From positions 227,160 through 291,159 of the forward strand of contig NZ_JACHGT010000001.1 of the NCBI RefSeq assembly GCF_014202425.1: a stretch of DNA of 64,000 bases, in the 5' to 3' direction. The notes below the pieces were generated by a model, which saw only the letters and a list, made by a program, of their open reading frames with translations, was not told the origin of the DNA and searched no databases. Each line of letters begins with the position of its first letter. Position 1 is the first letter of the stretch. Below are positions 43,829 through 51,460 of this stretch, in pieces. The position numbers and the translations under genes are program-made. The DNA comes from Phytomonospora endophytica (GTDB taxonomy: Bacteria; Actinomycetota; Actinomycetes; Mycobacteriales; Micromonosporaceae).

Positions 43829-45632
43829 CGCTCAAGGTCGCGTCGACCTTGGCGCGCATGTCGGCGGCGGCCTCGGTCTTCGCCGCCTGCTTCGACCCGG
43901 CGGTGCCCGTACCGGTCAGCTCGCCGCCCCCTGGCGACAGCACCGCCGACACCGTGCACGTGAACACCGGCTCGTGTGGGGAACCGTCCCGCTCGTACGT
44001 GAACCTCAGCCCGGTCAGCACGCCCAGCTGCGCGTACTCGTTGACCGCCATGACCGGATGCCGGTCGGCCGGCACCAGGCGGGTCCGCCCCGGCTGCGCC
44101 TGCGGCTCCTCGGCGGCGGCGTCGGCCGAGCGGTCGCCGATGCCCGCCAGCCGCGAGACCAGCGCCAGTGCCGCCTGGGACCGCGCGTCCTTCTTGGACG
44201 TCGCGGTCCGCGCGGGTGAGTCGTGGCGCTCCTCGCCGAGCCGCAGCGAGACCCGCGCGGTGAACCTCGGCGCCTGGGCCGTGCCCGTCGGCGACACGTC
44301 CCAGCGCACGTGTGACTCCGAGATCGGCCCGCCGATGCGGTCCTGAGCGAAGACGCTCAGACCCGTCACCGCCCGCGAGGGCTCCTCGGCCAGCCAGTCG
44401 CCCAGCCGCTCCCGCACCGGCCGCCAGGCCTCGCCGCCGGCGTCGAACAGCACATGGCACACCTCACGCAACGGCAGGTGCCCCACATCGAGCCGCCGGA
44501 CGATCTCCTCGGCCACGCCCTCCCTCGGCGCCGCCTCGGTCACCGCCAGCTTCAAGATCTTGCGGAAGGTCTCGGCGTCCATCGCCGCGTAGGCCGCGGT
44601 GTCGAGCTGGCGCCGGGTCTCCTTGCGCGCCTCGGCCCGGTACCGCTCGGCCGTGCGCAGCCGCCGCTCGCGGATGGCGGCGTTGACCTCCTCACCCAGC
44701 GCCGCCAGCTCCTCGAAGCCGTACGGCGGCGCGACACCGTCGGCGGCCGCGAACAGCATCCGCTGCGTCACCAGGTCGGGATAGCGGCGCAACGGCGAGG
44801 TCGCGTGGGTGTACGCGGGCAGATTGAGGGCGTAGTGGCCGGTCACCGTCGGCGCGTAGGTCGCCGGCCGCATCAGCATCGCCAGCCGCTTCTCGACCAG
44901 ATCCCGGTTCCCCGAACTCGCCGCCATCGCGGTGAGATCCTCCAGCAACTCGTCACGGGGAGGCGCCACCGCCGCCGCGCGGTGATTGCGGAACAGGATC
45001 GGCACGTCGTGCTCGGCCGCCCAGCCCGCCACCGCCTCGTTCGCCGCGATCATCAGCTCCTGCACGATCACGTACCCGGCGTTGCGCTGCACCCCGCCGA
45101 GCCGCACCAGGTTGCCCTCCTCGGTCGTGGCGAAACCCTGCCGAAGGTCGTAGAAGGCCAGCGCGCCGGCCGCGCGTCTGCGCGCCAGCAGCGTGCGCGC
45201 CAGGTCATGCGCGTGGGACAGCGTCTCGTGCAGCGGATCCCGCCGCTCCCGCACCGCCGCGGCCGCCTGCGGATAGGTCAGCGCCTTCCCCTCCGCCAGG
45301 GTCCCGCGAGCCACCGCCGAGGCGAAGGCCACACCGTGGGCGTCGAAACGCACCGTCACCCGGCAGCTCGGCACCTCCGCGCCCTCCCGCAGCGTCGCGC
45401 GCGCCTCGCCGCCGTCGGCGATCATCGGGATGTGCCCGTCGGGCAGATAACGCGTCGTGACCTTCCGGCGGGCCGCCTCGTCGAGCCCGCTTCCCAAGGG
45501 CGCCACCGCGTCCACGTCGGCGATGTGCACGGTCAACCGCCAGCCCCCGCCGTCCCGGTCGACCCATATCGCGTCGTCCCGGTCCACCGTGTCGGGGCCG
45601 TCGATCATCACACCGCGCTTCTCATCTGCCAC
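43815..45632 (-). CDS. RNB-family 3'-5' exoribonuclease with two C-terminal dsRNA-binding domains
   Basis: About 605 residues. The RNB domain starts almost at once, with the metal-binding motif GPDTVDRDDAIWV near residue 15, HIADVDAVAPLGS, LPAYTHATSPLRRYPDLVTQ and other RNase II/R blocks. The N-terminal cold-shock domains and C-terminal S1 domain of RNase R are absent. Two double-stranded-RNA-binding domains follow: one near 419-498 (ending TSKKDARSQAALALVSRL) and one near 523-600 (NEYAQLGVLTGLRFTYERDG, then AGSKQAAKTEAAADMRAKV). GTG 45632 is preferred to ATG 45677 because the intervening codons are A-rich at third positions; TATGGT at 45678-45673 would serve as the -10 box. Confidence 0.85.
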   Translation of the reverse strand: MADEKRGVMIDGPDTVDRDDAIWVDRDGGGWRLTVHIADVDAVAPLGSGLDEAARRKVTTRYLPDGHIPMIADGGEARATLREGAEVPSCRVTVRFDAHGVAFASAVARGTLAEGKALTYPQAAAAVRERRDPLHETLSHAHDLARTLLARRRAAGALAFYDLRQGFATTEEGNLVRLGGVQRNAGYVIVQELMIAANEAVAGWAAEHDVPILFRNHRAAAVAPPRDELLEDLTAMAASSGNRDLVEKRLAMLMRPATYAPTVTGHYALNLPAYTHATSPLRRYPDLVTQRMLFAAADGVAPPYGFEELAALGEEVNAAIRERRLRTAERYRAEARKETRRQLDTAAYAAMDAETFRKILKLAVTEAAPREGVAEEIVRRLDVGHLPLREVCHVLFDAGGEAWRPVRERLGDWLAEEPSRAVTGLSVFAQDRIGGPISESHVRWDVSPTGTAQAPRFTARVSLRLGEERHDSPARTATSKKDARSQAALALVSRLAGIGDRSADAAAEEPQAQPGRTRLVPADRHPVMAVNEYAQLGVLTGLRFTYERDGSPHEPVFTCTVSAVLSPGGGELTGTGTAGSKQAAKTEAAADMRAKVDATLSVTSG

Positions 45633-45728
45633 GTGCGCTCGCTCCCGGGGTCGTCTGCCTCGCTTCAATCGCACCATACTGTCTTAGAAGCCGAGGCCAT
45701 CCGGTCCGCGGTCGGTGATCGCGCGTCG

Positions 45729-45734
45729 TACGAT
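45729..45734 (+). promoter_or_regulatory. -10 box of a probable leaderless promoter (phosphatase)
   Basis: TACGAT lies six bases before the ATG at 45741, diverging from the RNB gene. Confidence 0.6.
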
Positions 45735-45740
45735 CGTGCG

Positions 45741-46634
45741 ATGGTCCCTGCCGGTGAAGACATGCCCGACGACGAGACGGCGTCCCCCCTCTACGTCGTC
45801 AGCGACCTCCATGGTCACCGCGACGCGTTCGTCGCCGCCCTGAAAGAGGCCGGACTCGTCGACGACGAGGAGCGCTGGAGCGGCGGCACCGCCAGCCTGT
45901 GGTGCCTCGGCGACTTCACCGACCGCGGCCCCGACGGCATCGGCGTCATCGAACTCGTCATGGCCCTGTCCGAGCAGGCCGCCGAGGCCGGCGGCACGGT
46001 CGACGCCCTCCTCGGCAACCACGAGATCCTCCTCCTCGGCGCCCACCTCTTCGGCGAGGAGGCCGTCCCCGGGGAGGACCCGCCCAAGCAGTTCGCCGCC
46101 TGGTGGATCCTCAACGGCGGCCGCGACAGCGACGCCGAACGCCTCACCGACGAGATCTTCGAATGGCTGCGCACCCGGCACGCGCTGCGCCTCGAAGGCG
46201 ATCACCTGCTCATGCACACCGACGCCCCCACCTACCTCAACTACGGCACCACCATCGACGAGATCAACGAGGCCGTCTCCGGCGTCCTCGCCGGCGACGA
46301 CCTCGCCAAGTGGTGGGAGCTCTTCCGGCTCATGACCTCCCGGCGCGCCTTCTACGGCGAGGGCGAGCAGCCGGTGTGGACCGCGCGGACGATGCTCGGC
46401 ATGCTCGGCGGCGAACGGATCGTGCACGGGCACAGCACCATCGCCGACCAGTTCGGCGTCGCCCCGTCCGCGGTGGACGGACCGCGCCTGTACTGCCAGG
46501 GACTCGCGCTCGCCGTCGACGGCGGCGTCTACCAGGGCGGGCCGTGCCTGCTCGTGCGGCTCGGCGACGAGGGGCCCCTGCCCGGTCCGGCGGAGTCCGG
46601 CTCGGACGGGTCCGGATCAGAAGCGGGCGAATAA
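45741..46634 (+). CDS. metallophosphoesterase of the PPP phosphatase type
   Basis: A 297-residue calcineurin-like phosphatase. Metal-binding motifs appear in order: YVVSDLHGHRDAF (DxH), WCLGDFTDRGPDGIG (GDxxDRG), LLGNHEILLLG (GNHE), LLMHTDAP and IVHGHSTIA. This matches bacterial PPP enzymes such as PrpA or ApaH, so it may dephosphorylate phosphoproteins or hydrolyse a nucleotide; the substrate cannot be told. The acidic Gly/Ser tail is not conserved. The start is fixed by the TACGAT box. The end overlaps by 18 bases with a small gene on the other strand. Confidence 0.88.
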   Translation: MVPAGEDMPDDETASPLYVVSDLHGHRDAFVAALKEAGLVDDEERWSGGTASLWCLGDFTDRGPDGIGVIELVMALSEQAAEAGGTVDALLGNHEILLLGAHLFGEEAVPGEDPPKQFAAWWILNGGRDSDAERLTDEIFEWLRTRHALRLEGDHLLMHTDAPTYLNYGTTIDEINEAVSGVLAGDDLAKWWELFRLMTSRRAFYGEGEQPVWTARTMLGMLGGERIVHGHSTIADQFGVAPSAVDGPRLYCQGLALAVDGGVYQGGPCLLVRLGDEGPLPGPAESGSDGSGSEAGE

Positions 46635-46907
46635 GCCGCTGAGGAGCTGGGAGAGACGGCTGCCCGAGGCGGCGGTCTCGTCGGGCCGGGAGGCCGGCAG
46701 CGTCTCGGCCTCGGCGCGGGCGCGCGCGGCGGGCCGGCCTTCAAGCCAGGCGGAGACGGCGATCGCGGCGACGATCAGGACGAAGATCCAGCGGGCGGTT
46801 CCGCTCACGGCGAGGGCGTAGCCGCCCGCGCCCACGGCCGTGAGCGTGCCGGCGACCATGAAGGCCACCGCCCAGCCGGGCGTGTGGTGTCGGTGATGTG
46901 TACGCAT
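46617..46907 (-). CDS. small two-helix membrane protein
   Basis: A 96-residue protein with a His-rich start (HHRHHTPGW), two membrane helices (WAVAFMVAGTLTAVGAGGYAL, WIFVLIVAAIAVSAWL) and a basic-acidic cytoplasmic tail. No family is recognised with certainty. Codon use is typical of the genome. It converges on the phosphatase gene with an 18-base overlap. Confidence 0.6.
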   Translation of the reverse strand: MRTHHRHHTPGWAVAFMVAGTLTAVGAGGYALAVSGTARWIFVLIVAAIAVSAWLEGRPAARARAEAETLPASRPDETAASGSRLSQLLSGLFARF

Positions 46908-47353
46908 ACTCTGTCAACGAGCCGACACGCGCTTCGTCACCTTGCAGCTGCAAGAATCACCCGAACCGGGTAGTCGCGGTGTAATGCCAGGTCAGGCGTG
47001 CTATCGGAAACACCCAATTACGGATGAATGGGTATTCAACTCCCCGAATCGCATGCAGACGCAATTCGCCTGATGCAGAGATTGAACGTCACCGAATCGC
47101 GTGCTGATCGTTGCGTCTGGTGAAGGACCGGTGTAGACAAAACTTAGAAAGGTGGAAAAAGCAATACGTTCGTCATCTTCGCCCGATCCGGTGGGAACGG
47201 AGTCGAGGAAGACGAAGCGGTTGACGTCTACGCCCCGAGAGTACGGCCGCTGCCCGCGACGGCAGACTTCCCGCGCCGTGCGAACCCGGGGCGCGCCGCA
47301 GCACACCGGATCCGTCTTCTGGTCAAGACTGCTTCGTCCTGGTGGGGGTCGAC
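46908..47353. other. 446-base AT-richer intergenic region upstream of the XRE-TPR operon
   Basis: The region is visibly richer in A and T than its surroundings. It holds a direct repeat CCGAATCGC(A/G)TGC at 47044-47056 and 47092-47104, 48 bases apart, a possible regulator site. I see no RNA gene. A 101-codon frame on the minus strand lacks coding bias and is not called. Confidence 0.5.
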
Positions 47354-48586
47354 GTGACAGAGGAACTTCCCATTGGCCGGCGGGTCGCCTATTGGCGACA
47401 ACGCCGCACCATGTCGCAACAGGTATTCGCCGACCGTATCGGCAAGTCGAAGAGCTGGGTGGACAAGATCGAGCGCGGGGTCCGCCGACTCGACAAGTTC
47501 TCCGTACTGCACGACATCGCCGATGTCCTCCAAGTGGACGTGCAACTGCTCCTCGGGCGCGACCCCGAGCGCAGCCCGGACACCGCCAACTGCGTCGACC
47601 AGGTGGAGGTCGAGGACATCAGGCAGGCCCTCGAACGCTACGAGCGGCTCGGCACGCTCTTCGAGGCCGCGCCGATCGAGCCCATTCCCCTCACCGACCT
47701 GGAGAAGTCGGTCAGCCACGCCTGGATGACCTTCGAGTCGGCGAACTACGCCGCCCTGGCCCGCTCCCTGATCAACCTGCTCAAACTCGGTCCCGCGGTC
47801 GAGGAGGAGTCCGAGGAGCGCGACCGGCCGAAGGCGGCGAACCTGCTCAGCCAGATCTACCAGATCGCCTCCTCGGTGCTGCGCAAACTCGGTGAGCCCC
47901 AGCTCGCGTGGCTGGCCGCCGACCGCGCCATCAGTGCCGCCCAACGCGGCGACGACCCGCTGCTCATCGGCACCGCGACCACCCGGGTCGCCAACGCCCT
48001 GCGCTCCCTCGGGCGCTCGCGGGCCGCGCTGGACCTCAACATCCAGGTCGCGCAGAAGATCCTGTCGCAGGGCGGGCCCGCGCCGACCGACGCCGTGTAC
48101 AGCGTCCACGGCGCCCTTCTGCTCCAGGGTTCGATGGCGGCGGCGCACTGTGGCGACCTGCCGACGGCCCGCGAGCTGCTGCGCTCGGCCGACCAGATCG
48201 CCGACGTCGTCGGCGACGGGAAGAACCACTACTGGACCTCCTTCGGGCCGACGAACGTCGCGCTGCACCGTGCCGCGGCGGCCGTCGAACTGGGGGAGGG
48301 GCGCATGGCCATCAACACGCACGTGAGCATCGACCCCGAGTCCTTCCAGCGGCTGGTCCCCGAGCGGCGCGCGCACCACTATCTCGACGTCGCCCGCGGC
48401 TACAACCAGGTGGGCAACCTGCCCGAGGCGGGCCGCCTCCTGGTGGAGGCGAGCCGGATCGCGCCCCTGGAGATCCGCTGCCGGCCGATCGCCCACCAGG
48501 TGATCAGCGACGTGCTCCGGCGCAGCCGGGGTGCGGCACCGGCCCTGCTGGTGTCGATGGCCGAAGAGCTGAGGCTCGCCGCATGA
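47354..48586 (+). CDS. XRE-family regulator with TPR-like C-terminal domain
   Basis: A 410-residue regulator. The helix-turn-helix is GRRVAYWRQRRTMSQQVFADRIGKSKSWVDKIERGVRRLDKF near residues 10-50. The remainder is helical, with tetratricopeptide-like pairs (for example AVYSVHGALLLQGSMAAAHC followed by GDLPTARELLRSADQIADVV). Such XRE-TPR proteins in actinobacteria often sit beside a flavoprotein gene, as here. GTG 47354 is chosen for the GGTGGGGG five bases upstream. Its stop overlaps the next small ORF (ATGA). The TPR part may bind a small molecule or peptide; this is inferred. Confidence 0.88.
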   Translation: MTEELPIGRRVAYWRQRRTMSQQVFADRIGKSKSWVDKIERGVRRLDKFSVLHDIADVLQVDVQLLLGRDPERSPDTANCVDQVEVEDIRQALERYERLGTLFEAAPIEPIPLTDLEKSVSHAWMTFESANYAALARSLINLLKLGPAVEEESEERDRPKAANLLSQIYQIASSVLRKLGEPQLAWLAADRAISAAQRGDDPLLIGTATTRVANALRSLGRSRAALDLNIQVAQKILSQGGPAPTDAVYSVHGALLLQGSMAAAHCGDLPTARELLRSADQIADVVGDGKNHYWTSFGPTNVALHRAAAAVELGEGRMAINTHVSIDPESFQRLVPERRAHHYLDVARGYNQVGNLPEAGRLLVEASRIAPLEIRCRPIAHQVISDVLRRSRGAAPALLVSMAEELRLAA

Positions 48587-48789
48587 GGGAGGGCACGGCG
48601 GACGGCGGCGAACCCGGCCGGGCCGGGCCGTCGCGCACGGCGAACCCGAGCCCCTATCGGAGCGCGATGGCCGTCGGAAGACACCACCGCGCGGGTTCGG
48701 CGTCCGCGCCGAGCGGGTACGTCAACGTCATGAACGTCGGTGAACCGCGTGCGAAGAGCCCGGGGACGCCCGAAGGACGTCCCGAGTGA
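48583..48789 (+). CDS. 68-codon ORF coupled to both neighbours
   Basis: An ATG overlaps the stop of the XRE-TPR gene (ATGA) and the frame's own stop overlaps the flavoprotein GTG (GTGA). The product is about 68 residues, basic and Gly/Pro/Ser-rich (for example YRSAMAVGRHHRAGSA and YVNVMNVGEPRAKSPGTPEG), with no membrane helix. About 84% of third positions are G or C, which fits coding but is not decisive. No family is recognised. The double overlap is the main evidence; it could instead be a translated linker with no product role. Confidence 0.45.
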   Translation: MREGTADGGEPGRAGPSRTANPSPYRSAMAVGRHHRAGSASAPSGYVNVMNVGEPRAKSPGTPEGRPE

Positions 48790-49370
48790 CCGCCGGTGAG
48801 TCCGGGCGCGAAACCTCCGGGCGCCCGGTCCTCCACCTCCTCGTCTGCGGTTCCCCCCTGGCCCGCGACGTGCACAAGCTGATCCGCCCGGCACTCGCCG
48901 AGGGCTGGGACGTGTGGGTCGTCTCCAGCCCCGACGGCGCGAAGTTCCTCGACATCACCGCCGCCGAGTCGCTCACCGGCCACGCCGTGCGCACCCGCTA
49001 TCGGCACCCGTCGGAGTCGGGCGACCTGCCCGTCGCCGACGTCGTCGCCGTCGTGCCGGCCAGCTGCAACACGGTCAACAAGTGGGCCGCCGGGATCTGC
49101 GACACCCTCGTCCTCGGGTTGCTCGCCGAGGCGCTCGGCCGCGGCCTGCCGATCGTCGCCGCGCCCTATACGAACTGGGCGCACGCCGCCCACCCCGCCT
49201 TCCCCGAAAGCGTCGCGAAACTGCGCGGCTGGGGTGTCTGCGTCCTCTACGGCGAGGACTTCTACCGCTTCCACGACCCGGGCCGCGGTTACCTGACCCA
49301 GCATCTCTTCCCGTGGCAGCGCGTGTGGGAGGAGGTGTCCTCGCGACGCGCGGTAACGTGCCCGCCGTGA
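48786..49370 (+). CDS. flavoprotein (HFCD / PPC-decarboxylase fold)
   Basis: A 194-residue flavoprotein. It begins VLHLLVCGSPLARDVHKLI, a Rossmann-like flavin strand, and has the PASxNT block in VAVVPASCNTVNKWAAGICD and the late VAAPYTNWAHAAHPAF. Known HFCD members decarboxylate cysteinyl peptides or phosphopantothenoylcysteine; this group has no assigned reaction. It is coupled by overlaps to the small ORF upstream and to the Nif3-like gene downstream, and is usually found beside an XRE regulator in actinobacteria. Confidence 0.85.
   Translation: MTAGESGRETSGRPVLHLLVCGSPLARDVHKLIRPALAEGWDVWVVSSPDGAKFLDITAAESLTGHAVRTRYRHPSESGDLPVADVVAVVPASCNTVNKWAAGICDTLVLGLLAEALGRGLPIVAAPYTNWAHAAHPAFPESVAKLRGWGVCVLYGEDFYRFHDPGRGYLTQHLFPWQRVWEEVSSRRAVTCPP
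49354..49359 (+). promoter_or_regulatory. -10 box of a probable leaderless promoter (Nif3-like gene)
   Basis: TAACGT lies seven bases before the GTG at 49367, within the flavoprotein end, and may add an independent transcript. Confidence 0.5.
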
Positions 49371-50203
49371 CCACTCCCGTGAACGGCATCGTCGTCGCTG
49401 AGATCACCGCCGCCCTCGACGCCCTCTACCCGCAGGAGACGGCCGAGTCCTGGGACCGCGTCGGTCTCGTCCTCGGCCGTCCCGAACGTCCCGTCCGGCG
49501 TGCCCTGCTGGTCGTGGACTGTGTTCCCGCGACGATCGCCGAGGCCGTCGCCGCCGACGCCCAGATGATCATCGCCCACCATCCGCTGCTCCTGCGGGGT
49601 GTGTCCTCGGTCGCCCCGACCGACTACAAGGGCCGCGCCGTGCACGACCTCATCGAGGCCGGCATCGCCCTCTACGTCGCGCACACCAACGCCGACGTCG
49701 CCGATCCCGGCGTGTCCGACGCCCTCGCCAGGCGTCTGGAACTGGAGAACCTCCGCCCGCTGCACCCGACCGCGCCGGGCGCGTCGACCGGCATCGGCCG
49801 CGTCGGGAACCTCCGGGGTGTGATGACCCTCGCCGAGTTCACCGCCTACGCCGCCGACCGCCTCCCCGAGACGGTGTGGGGGGTGCGAGCCGCCGGAGAC
49901 CCGAACCGTACGGTGATAACCGTGGCGGTGTCGGGCGGTGCGGGAGACTCGTACCTGGCCGACGCCACCGCGGCCGGCGCCGACGTCTACCTCACCGCCG
50001 ACCTGCGTCACCACCCGGCGAGCGAACACCTCGCCGGTGATGGACCGGCGCTCGTCGACGCGGCACACTGGGCTACTGAACGACCGTGGCTCGACCTGGT
50101 GGCCGCCGCGCTCGGCGCCGACCTCGGTCTCGACACGATCGTGTCGGACGTGGTCACCGACCCGTGGACCCTGCACGCCGCCCGCACCGGCCTGGAGCGG
50201 TGA
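49367..50203 (+). CDS. Nif3-like dinuclear metal-centre protein (DUF34)
   Basis: A 278-residue NIF3 family protein. Metal ligands appear in MIIAHHPLLLRG, YVAHTNADVADPGVS and ALVDAAHWATERP, with the fold blocks WDRVGLVLG and GVWGVRAAGD. Members form hexameric rings; some are linked to GTP cyclohydrolase-like or metal-handling roles, but function is unsettled. GTG 49367 overlaps the flavoprotein stop (GTGA) and suits the upstream TAACGT box. It precedes the zinc-ribbon and RNase H genes as in Mycobacterium (Rv2230c-Rv2228c). Confidence 0.92.
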   Translation: MTTPVNGIVVAEITAALDALYPQETAESWDRVGLVLGRPERPVRRALLVVDCVPATIAEAVAADAQMIIAHHPLLLRGVSSVAPTDYKGRAVHDLIEAGIALYVAHTNADVADPGVSDALARRLELENLRPLHPTAPGASTGIGRVGNLRGVMTLAEFTAYAADRLPETVWGVRAAGDPNRTVITVAVSGGAGDSYLADATAAGADVYLTADLRHHPASEHLAGDGPALVDAAHWATERPWLDLVAAALGADLGLDTIVSDVVTDPWTLHAARTGLER

Positions 50204-50291
50204 GCACGGCCGCCCGCACGACCGTCGCCGCACCGGCGGCGCCAGCACCGTCAGCCCGACACGCCACCCGCGAACGAGGAGCCAAGGACAA

Positions 50292-51029
50292 TTGAAGGCC
50301 GACCCGAAGGACCAGCGACGGCTGCTTGACCTGCAGCTCAGCGACACCACCCTCAACCAGCTCGACCACCGCCGCCGCAACCTTCCCGAGCACGCCGAGA
50401 TCGAGCGCTTCGACACCACCGCCCGCACGGCGCAGGACGAGCACGCGCAGGCCGAGGCGGCGGTCGGCGACATCGATCGCGACATCGCCCGGCAGGAACG
50501 CGAGATCGAGCAGGTCCGCCAGCGCGCCGCCCGCGACCAGGCCCGCCTCGACGCCGGCACCGGCTCGGCGAAGGACCTGTCGAACCTCCAGCACGAACTG
50601 GGCAGCCTGTCCCGGCGCCAGTCGGAGCTGGAGGACGTCGAACTGGAGCTGATGGAGCGCCGGGAGACCGCGCAGGCCGCCGTCGACGCCCTCACCGCCC
50701 GCCTCGACGAGGTCAACACCGGCCGCGAGGCCGCCACCGCCCGCCGCGACAAGTCCCTCGGGGAGATCGCCGGCGAGGAGGCCCTGGCGAAGTCGGCCCG
50801 GCAGCAGCAGGCCGGGGAACTTCCCGACGCCCTGCTCGCCCTGTACGAGAAGATCCGCACGCAGTCCCCGATCGCCGCCGCGCCCATCCGCGGGCGACGC
50901 TGCGGGGCCTGCCGCATCGAGCTGTCGGCCGGCGAGGTCGACCGCGTCAAGACCGCTCCCCGCGACGAGGTCCTGCGCTGCGAGGAGTGCCGCTCGATCA
51001 TGGTGCGCACCGAGGAGTCCGGACTGTGA
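50292..51029 (+). CDS. DUF164 coiled-coil zinc-ribbon protein
   Basis: A 245-residue protein. A long coiled coil (about 5-185, e.g. IDRDIARQEREIEQVRQRAA and LEDVELELMERRETAQAAV) is followed by a C4 zinc ribbon with CGACRIE and CEECRSI. It starts at TTG behind AGGAG/AAGGA purine runs. This family always neighbours nif3 and rnhA in actinobacteria and may bind nucleic acid; its exact role is unknown. The 88-base gap before it holds no gene. The stop overlaps the RNase H start (GTGA). Confidence 0.93.
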   Translation: MKADPKDQRRLLDLQLSDTTLNQLDHRRRNLPEHAEIERFDTTARTAQDEHAQAEAAVGDIDRDIARQEREIEQVRQRAARDQARLDAGTGSAKDLSNLQHELGSLSRRQSELEDVELELMERRETAQAAVDALTARLDEVNTGREAATARRDKSLGEIAGEEALAKSARQQQAGELPDALLALYEKIRTQSPIAAAPIRGRRCGACRIELSAGEVDRVKTAPRDEVLRCEECRSIMVRTEESGL

Positions 51030-51460
51030 GGGTGACCATCGAGGCCGACGGCGGCTCACGCGGCAACCCCGGCCCGGCCGGGTACGGCGCCGTCGTCCTC
51101 GACGCCGACGGTGAGGTCCTCATCGACCGGCAGGGCGCCCTCGGCGTGACCACGAACAACGTCGCCGAGTACGAGGGACTCATCGCGGGGCTGCTGGCGG
51201 CGGCCGAGCTCGGTGCGACCGAGGTCGACGTGCGCATGGACTCCAAGCTCGTCGTGGAGCAGATGAGCGGGAACTGGCGGATCAAGCACCCCAACCTCAA
51301 GCCGCTCGCGGTCCGCGCGGCCGAGGCGGCCGAGGCCTTCGACACGGTGACCTACGCGTGGATCCCGCGCGGGGAGAACGTCCGGGCCGACGCCCTGGCC
51401 AACGAGGCCATGGACGCCGCCCGGCAGGCGCGAGCCGAGCGGGGCAGCGCGCACCGATGA
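51026..51460 (+). CDS. rnhA: ribonuclease HI (stand-alone)
   Basis: A 144-residue RNase H that cuts RNA in RNA-DNA hybrids. The catalytic acidic residues are visible: Asp in TIEADGGSRGNPGPAGYG, Glu in NVAEYEGLIAGLL, Asp in VRMDSKLVVEQM and Asp in VRADALANEAMD. Many actinobacterial homologues in this position (for example Rv2228c) carry a C-terminal histidine-phosphatase domain; here the gene ends after the RNase H fold and the next frame encodes a regulator. Both ends overlap neighbours by four bases. Confidence 0.94.
   Translation: MRVTIEADGGSRGNPGPAGYGAVVLDADGEVLIDRQGALGVTTNNVAEYEGLIAGLLAAAELGATEVDVRMDSKLVVEQMSGNWRIKHPNLKPLAVRAAEAAEAFDTVTYAWIPRGENVRADALANEAMDAARQARAERGSAHR

Noticed and set aside
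44454..45740. Long N-terminal extension of the phosphatase gene
   Set aside because: It is antisense to the RNB gene; the TACGAT-N6-ATG start at 45741 and DxH motif soon after define the real gene.
47001..47306. 101-codon minus-strand ORF before the XRE-TPR gene
   Set aside because: Poor third-position GC, no start context, no recognisable motif, and it lies across the likely promoter region.
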